From: Cardiocondyla obscurior
Lineage: Eukaryota > Arthropoda > Insecta > Hymenoptera > Formicidae
Assembly: GCF_019399895.1 (NCBI RefSeq)
Contig: NW_027228824.1
Coordinates: 1 to 64,000, forward strand
Direction: 5' to 3'
DNA length: 64,000 nt
In this document: piece by piece, positions 58,094 through 64,000 of the stretch
How positions within the stretch are numbered: the first letter of the stretch is position 1
Layout: every line of letters starts with the position of its first letter
Notes under the pieces: model-generated
The model's input: the letters and a program-made list of their open reading frames with translations, nothing else
Databases searched by the model: none
What the model was told of the DNA's origin: nothing
Position numbers and translations under genes: made by a program

Positions 58094-58540
58094 GAAAAAA
58101 TCAGTGTTGTTGATTTGTGTAGGGTTTACTCCCCTAGGCCGGTGGGGTACCAACCCTAACGACCCCGGCCTGGCCGACTCCTCGACCTCACGGCGCGTGA
58201 GCCCCGCCTCGGAATATGTCCGAGCGGCCCCACGCCCGTACTCACCGCTCTGACTGAGCGGGACAGGGAAAGGAAGGGAAGGAAAGGAAAAGGAAAAACA
58301 CCCCCAACCCCCAAACCCCCCAACCCCCAACCAACCGCCGGAAGAGGACTAATCCTCCCTATCGACCCCGGCAGGCCGGGCGTTTGAATTCCGGGTCGCC
58401 ATCCCTTACCACCTTGGGGGGAATATAACCCACCCTCTCGGCAAAGTGGTTGCCGGGCTCAGGTACCTCGGGACCGCCGATTCCCGTACCACAGACCTAC
58501 ACCGACCTAATAAAGGGTCGGCATCTGTGGCCCCTGAGGT
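58094..58540 (-). promoter_or_regulatory. TE8 5' UTR/leader
   Basis: Nearly the same as the proximal TE2 leader: GGCCTAGGGGAGTAAACCC box, CTCGGA hairpin (about 58207-58224), purine tract, coding-strand G-rich tract (58301-58328, four runs of five or six G) and a single 5' module (about 58366-58538). Confidence 0.62.
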
Positions 58541-58545
58541 TAACC
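58541..58545 (+). repeat. Single telomeric unit between TE8 and TE9
   Basis: Only TAACC separates the TE8 5' end from the 21-nt T run of TE9, the smallest gap in the window. Confidence 0.85.
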
Positions 58546-59016
58546 TTTTTTTTTTTTTTTTTTTTTATAGTGGGGGAATGCCTTTACGCATACCCTCTCC
58601 CTTGGGGGAGGGAGAGGGGTATGTCGGGCTCAGGTCTTATGCCGCGAGGCTGCCCACTACCGACTAAACCCCCCTTTTACCCGCATGTGGTGCCGTTGAC
58701 TGATGGGGAGGTTGAGGAAACACTTGCGTATACATCTCAAACCTCCCCGGCACCGACCCACCCGATGGCTTGGGTGGGTCCCCGCGCTGCCGCTCTTTGG
58801 ACTTAGAGCGGCAGGGCCCGCAATTGTGTGGCGGGCCGGCTTCTCTAAAACAGTCGCGTTTGGCTTGCGACTTACTTCTTTGGAGGGCGAGACTGGGAGA
58901 GGCTCCCCAGCCTCTTAATATTTCCTGGCCTCGCTCTTCTTGAAGTGAGGGAGAGACGCCCTCCCGCTGAGTTTTTATAACTTGGCGGGAAGGAAGACTC
59001 GTCCCTTATCTTGCTG
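58546..59016 (-). promoter_or_regulatory. TE9 3' UTR
   Basis: Same layout as TE6. The terminal arm AGTGGGGG (58569-58576) faces a partner that has lost its ACT end (CCCCCCTTTT, about 58669-58678), so the outer stem is weakened. The second stem GGGGAGGTTGAG/CTCAAACCTCCCC (about 58706-58748) is kept with one extra base. Confidence 0.68.
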
Positions 59017-62000
59017 TCATCTTTGTGCGTTAGAATTCAGTCGTGAACTCCGACGCACGAGTTGAGAGGCGCCACCGTTTGGGCCAGGAAGGAGGGGGGA
59101 GGCTTGCGCCCGTCCCCTACCTCCAACCCGGCGCGCACGATGGGCGCCTGTGGCGGGCTGATTGCCCGAAGTCGATGTAAGTCCTACGCCGGAGGTGATA
59201 TTTACCGGTTGTCCTCTTCTTTGGCGTTCGGCGTTTTCTTTGGCGCTCATGACACGCCCTGTGAATATGATGAAGGCGTTGTGTGCCTCCTCGTTGTCCA
59301 CCATCTTCTTTGTAAGCGCCGGAAGGGACAAGTCGCGCCCCGTCTTCCGGATAAGATCCATCCTTTCGTCTCGCCACGCAGGGCACTCTTCTAATGTGTG
59401 CTGCGCGTCGTCCCGGAATGCCTCACAGTGATGGCACTTCTCCGATTCTTCTTTGCCAATTCGACGTAGGTATTTTGCAAAACAACCGTGTCCGGTTAAG
59501 AGCTGCGTCGCATGGAAAGAGAGTCCCATCCTCTTGTGTCGTTGGATCCAGTCTTCAAGTACCGGCTCAAAGGCCTCAAGTACGCGTCCACCTTCTGATG
59601 CTAGAGTGGCTCGTAAGCGTGTTTTCCACTCTTTTATTGTCTTCTCGCGGTAGTAGCGCCTTATACGCGCTTTGATGCTAGTGCTAGGACGCACGCCGTA
59701 TCGTCGCTCAAACTTCCGTGATGCACTGAATATGCGGGAGTACTCTGTCGCAGTAAGATCAGGCGGTGGAATGCCTGCCAAGACTCCAGCCGCCGCACGT
59801 GAGACCGTGCGGTATGCGCGTATTGTTCTAACAGCGACAGGGTGGAAGGCTTTTTCTAAAGAGTACGGCTTCCCTGCCAGCTGTTAAGTCTTCTGCCCAT
59901 ACAGGCGCACCATACATCGCTATGGCGCGCACTGTATTGGCGTACAATCTTCTTGCCGCCCCGTTAGGTCCTCCTAGATTAGGTAAGATGCCCCTGAGGG
60001 CGGTGGCACAGGTTGTTACCCTCTCCGCAATTCTTGTGAAGTGCTCGCGGAATGCCCATCTTCCGTCCAAGTACAGTCCCAAGTATTTCACAGTAGGCTT
60101 GGGAACAATGCGAGCAGCGTCAATGTGTATGGCGCAATTCGTTGGCGGCGGACTTTGAGCCTTGTCGAAAAACCATAAGGCTTCGGTTTTATCAGGGGCC
60201 GCTTTAAGTCCCAGTCTCTCAATTGCCGCAAAGATGATTTTTGCGGCGATTTCAGCTCTCCAAAGTGCTTCTTGGTAGTTGTCTCCCCCGGCCAGCACCA
60301 AGGTATCGTCTGCGTAGCAGATGGTGTGACAGCGGGGGGGTAGCGCCGTACAAAGTACCGCGTTATACCCCAAATTCCACAGCAAAGGCCCTAGGACGGA
60401 CCCTTGGGGTACCCCGCGGTACAGCGGTCTTTTACATAACCGCTTATCTCTATTAAAATAAGTAATATTCCTATCTCTGAAGTAATTATCTATCGCCGCC
60501 TGTAAATATATTGGCACATTATGACGCCGCAGCGATGCCTTAATAACTTCCCAGGGGATGGAGTTGAAGGCATTTGATATGTCTATTAACACAGCCAATG
60601 CTACTCCCCCCTGGGATACTATCTCTTCTGTAAGAGACCTCAAATGCAGAATTGCGTCTATCGTTGAGTGTCCCTCCCGAAAACCGTATTGGGCCTTACT
60701 CAGATTTGGGCCTACTTTATTCAAATGCTGGACGAGGCGATTTACAATGATCCTTTCCAGAAGCTTTCCGGCCTCGTCCAATAAACATATTGGTCGAAAA
60801 GATGACGGCAAGCCTTCTTCCTTCCCTTTCTTTTTCAGGAGAACAAGTTTCGCGCTTTTCCATTGACTTGGAAAAACGCCCTCCTGAAGACATCTGCTTA
60901 GCAGATTTCGAAGGCTCTCCCCGATTTTTGGAAGAGCGAGAGCCCACACCTTCTTGTGTAGTCCATCTGGACCAGGTGCGGTGTTGCCGCTAAAACTCCT
61001 TTTTGCTGCTATAGAAAACTCTTCCTCTTCTATTTCCGGGAACTCTGGGTCTTCTGTCTCGAGAGCTTGGACTGAAAACAGGCCGCCGACTCTATTCCTT
61101 ACACATGCCTTGGGGAACAAAGTATCCACCACTTCTTTGACAAAGACCGGACTCAATGTCTCCGTGACCGACGGAGCTGGTGGTTTAACTTTTTTTGTTA
61201 CCACCTTATATGCCAGTCCCGGGTCTTCGTCTAGATCAGAAATAAGTTCTTCCCAAGATCTTGCTTTGGACTCTCTGATTGCCACACGTAGAGCCATCCT
61301 TGCCGTCTTATAGTCTTCTAACGCAGCAGCTCTTCTTTCGGAGTTTCTTCGGCAGCGCGTAAGAATCCGTCGTTGTATATTGGCCTTTTGACGCAACTCC
61401 GCGATGTCGTCATTCCACCAGTAGGTAGAACGACGTGGCGTTCGTCGGACCCTCGGCATAGAGACGTCGCAGGCACTTGTAACAGCCTCCTCCATCCAGT
61501 CAACTTCTTTCGCAATGCTGGGTCTAGAGTCTTGAAACTGGCTCTCTCTACTCCAGCACGATACCTCAAGAGAGGCTCCAAACGTGTCCTCTCTTAACTT
61601 TTTGAGCCCATCTTTTCTCTGAAGTATTTCTTTGTCAGGGAGGGTGTGGCCCGGACCCCGAGCTCTAACAGGATGTACCTGTGGTCTGACAGGTGTTCGA
61701 GATCGTCGGCCACTTTCCATTTTCGGACCATGTTGGCGGCCGCAGGGGTGGCCCATGTTAAGTCTATAATAGACTCACCCTGCGGCCGCACACGTGGGCA
61801 CATTCCCTGGTTTAGCAGTACCAGGTTCCTCGTAGCTGCCCATTCTTCTAATGTTCTTCCTCTTCTGTTGGTTTGTCGGGAACCCCATGTTGTGGACCAG
61901 GCGTTAAAGTCTCCCGCGAGCACCACAGGGAGTGGTTGAAGTCCATCAATAAAGACACCAATTTCCTCCAGCCATCCTTCGTAATCTTGGATAGAGCCCG

Positions 62001-62278
62001 ATGGTGGTAAATATGTACCCACCACTGCCACAGGGCCCCAGTGTACCGCCGCGAACCGACGGCCTCGTCCAATTGGTGCACAAGGAGGTGCACCTCGCCA
62101 CCATCGCCACGTAAGCGCCACGGTTCCTGTGTCGTCTTGCATCCACGATGGGTGGTTTTCCGGGATGCGATGAGGCTCCGAGACAACACCTAGAGTACAG
62201 CCACTCTCCGCAAGCACTTGTAGGAATAAGTCCTGTGCTGCGCGGGAGTGGCACACGTTGGAGTAGAGAGAGGGCCAT
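59017..62278 (-). pseudogene. TE9 ORF2: endonuclease-reverse transcriptase, frameshifted
   Basis: The ATG at 62276-62278 follows a TAATG overlap as in TE6, but a small deletion within the first ten codons shifts the frame. The endonuclease continues at 61594-62256 (SEPHRIPENHPSW, LAGDFNAWSTTWGS, SIIDLTWAT, HLSDHRYILL). Another shift near 61610 leads to 59828-61756, with NTAPGPDGL, SSFRPICLLDEAGKLLERI, AVLIDISNAFNSIPW, GVPQGSVLGPLLWN, YADD and VKYLGLYLDG. A third near 59850-59890 leads to 59017-59781, with CHHCEAFRDDAQHTLEEC. All domains are present but not in one frame. Confidence 0.9.
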
Positions 62279-64000
62279 TAAGAGACTGAAGGCCGGGCTC
62301 CCTCCTCCTGAGGCGAATTCTTTGAGGCAGCGCGTCTGATGGAGGTTGTACGTCAATCTCCATTGCTGCCTGTCCGGTGGGAGCAGACTTATCCTTTCTG
62401 CTCACCGGATTTCCCTTTCTTTTTTGGGTAGTGCACGATTTGCTACCCAAGACATGGTCCGCTTTCCTGCCAATGTCCATACATATTGGACATCGGGGTG
62501 CGGATGTGCACTCTCTGGCAGTGTGCCCTGGTTCAGCACATCTGTAGCATTTGCCCGACCTGTCGATCGGGTTCGGGCAAGTTTCCTTCGTATGGCCCCG
62601 CTCGAGGCACCTAAAACATCGGAGTGGACGAGGTTCGAGCAAAGCTATTTTAACCTTTGTCCACCCAACTCCGAGCGTATTTCCTCTGCTGCTTTCTTCG
62701 CTGCAGCGAGCGGGAGTTTTAGCCAAAGGCTACTCATGCCATTGGTTAACTCTCTCTTGTTTCCGGGATGAATTTCCCTGGGCTGGCAGGCTCCTTTGTC
62801 GACGATGGCCTCAATTACTTCCTCTGTTGAAATGGAAGGCTCGAGAGGCCAGACGCGGATGTCCGCAGTGATGACGGGGCGGGAGACTTTAACGTTCTCC
62901 TTATGCGCCAGTACCTGTTTCATTTCACTGGCTAAAGCATCGGCCTTACACTCATTTTCAGATCCTGGGATCTGAATGAGAAGTGCTCCTGTGGCTGTTG
63001 TTCTCATTGTAACCTTTTCCTGGATCCCAAGATCTGCCAGCTTGATCTTGGAACGTACTTCGGCCATCAGCTTGTTGTACTCTTCTCCTGGGGCCGAAAG
63101 AACGACGGCTGACGTCCTGGGAACTCTTCTTCTCTTCGTTCTTCTTTTTCTTGGTCCTTTGGGCTGGGCTATGGAAGTGCCAGCTGTAGCAGTATTGGCG
63201 GCAAGCCTTCCGCCTTTCTGTGTCTTCTGCTTTCCTTGTTTGGTAGGTGCAGCAGAAGCCGTGGGTTTCGGCAACTGCTTGGTCTTCTTATTTGTTCCGC
63301 GTTTAGCGACTTGAGACCATGTCTCAGCCTCAGCGTCACGCGGGGCAGATTTCCCAAGAGCCTTGTTCTCTTTGGGTTGAAGGCCATCTTTTGCCGGCCT
63401 CTTATCTTCAACTGTCTGTTTGGATATAGACGGCTGGGTAGTGGAGGTAGAGGCTTTAAGCCTTTGGCCTCGACTTTTCCGTCTTTACGGGCTCTTTTCC
63501 TTGATTCCCTCCCTGGGAACCGGGCGTCCCTTGGTGTCATCCTTCGGGGTTGGTGCCACGGGGCGTTTCCGGGCCCCATCGACGGAAGCTCGGGGAATGA
63601 GCTGTTCCATCAAGGTGGTCATTGTGTCTTTTATTTGAGCTTGAAATATTTTGGCAAATGTTGCCAGTTTACCGTCTATCAAGCTCTCTACGTCCCTGTT
63701 AGTTGATTTCCGACGAGGGGGGAGAACGACACTCTTTATCGTCCTCTCCTCGTCATCGGTAAGAACTTTGCTCTTCCCCTGGATGGCCGGCCTTATAATT
63801 GGAGGCCACTCTTCTCGGGGAGGCAACACGACGGGCTGGGAGATGTTGTTCAGCTCAACTCCTGTTTCCACCTCCATTGCGATGTCTTCTGATGTATTTC
63901 CGGGAGCCTGGGAAACAGAAGAAGGTTGCGTTAAAGTGCTACGGGCTTGTCGTAGCTCTTCCCGCAGCCGGTTGACTTCCTCCTTCAACTGCTCAACTTC
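62276..64000 (-). pseudogene. TE9 ORF1: gag-like protein, 5' part outside window, interrupted
   Basis: Read from the right edge: coiled coil (EEVNRLREELRQAR), a MEVETGVEL segment, and a basic middle up to an in-frame TAA at 63485-63487. The same frame continues beyond it to 62645, with ETWSQVAKR, a Lys/Arg-rich stretch and the RRM-like block (TTATGALLIQIPGSE; VITADIRVWPLEP). A one-base shift near 62700 leads to the zinc knuckles CFRCLERGHTKETC, CYRCAEPGHTAREC and CX2CX8HX6C, and an AMEIDVQPP tail. A further shift hides the TAA of the TAATG overlap with ORF2. Confidence 0.88.

Larger units (their letters stand above)
51918..58540 (-). mobile_element. TE8: R1-clade telomeric retrotransposon, full length but decayed
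   Basis: A 6.6-kb element of the TE2 group: poly(A) (T run 51918-51937), 3' UTR with a hairpin series, broken ORF2 (about 52604-55640), broken ORF1 (about 55645-58093) and a leader with one 5' module. It ends at AACCTCAGG in element sense, at the module border, and is followed by only TAACC before TE9. Confidence 0.92.
58546..64000 (-). mobile_element. TE9: R1-clade telomeric element related to TE6, 5' end outside window
   Basis: Poly(A) (T run 58546-58566), 3' UTR of the TE4/TE6 type, ORF2 with frameshifts (59017-62278) and ORF1 (from 62280), which runs past the window edge at 64000. ORF2 is closest to TE6, including the C-terminal RRSSRLNS. Confidence 0.92.

Noticed and set aside
1..64000. 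Host genes, rRNA or telomerase RNA within the block
   Set aside because: All coding signal belongs to retrotransposon ORF1/ORF2; no rRNA-like or template-containing RNA was recognised, though a non-coding RNA with no known motif could be missed.

Overview
This window looks like an insect telomere or subtelomere. Nothing in it resembles a host gene. It is a stack of nine non-LTR (LINE-type) retrotransposons, all on the minus strand and head to tail, separated by short (CCTAA)n/(TTAGG)n arrays. TTAGG is the common arthropod telomeric repeat. The elements have the R1-clade layout: ORF1 with three zinc knuckles, then ORF2 with an apurinic-type endonuclease, a reverse transcriptase and a C-terminal CCHC motif. 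That is the layout of the telomere-specific TRAS/SART elements known from Lepidoptera and other insects. The insertion orientation (poly(A) followed by GGTTAGG on the coding strand) and the overlapping TAATG stop/start in one element favour a SART-like assignment. The sequence does not identify the insect order.

Layout from left to right, with labels used here: TE1 (1-5456, decayed, 3' end outside the window); array 5457-5550; TE2 (5551-12482); array 12483-12506; TE3 (12507-19936); array 19937-20029; TE4 (20030-27296); array 27297-27394; TE5 (27395-34852); array 34853-34951; TE6 (34952-44262); array 44263-44281; TE7 (44282-51903); array 51904-51917; TE8 (51918-58540); a single TAACC at 58541-58545; TE9 (58546-64000, 5' end outside the window). 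Each element begins on the left with poly(T) (its poly(A) tail) and ends on the right at its 5' terminus. TE3, TE5 and TE7 are nearly identical copies of one family. TE1, TE2 and TE8 form a second group. TE4, TE6 and TE9 share a 3' UTR type. Intact ORF2 genes are in TE3, TE4, TE6 and TE7. Most other ORFs carry one-base frameshifts.

How the parts work together: one RNA would encode ORF1 (RNA-binding, with an AT-hook-like RGRP motif and zinc knuckles) and ORF2 (endonuclease that nicks the CCTAA strand after CC, and reverse transcriptase). The 3' UTR ends in a stem whose two arms change together between families, a likely recognition structure for reverse transcription.

The most notable find is at the exact 5' terminus of TE6 (44164-44262). 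It folds as an HDV-like self-cleaving ribozyme: 7-bp P1, 3-bp P3, loop UCCUCGU, GG for P1.1, 8-bp P4, CUGA catalytic strand and P2. Predicted cleavage falls precisely at the telomere/element boundary. A second, divergent fold of the same layout, with a covarying P1, lies in the leaders of TE4, TE6 and TE7, and TE4 starts exactly at its predicted cleavage site. The telomeric repeat itself may therefore supply upstream transcription, with the ribozyme trimming the RNA to the element 5' end.
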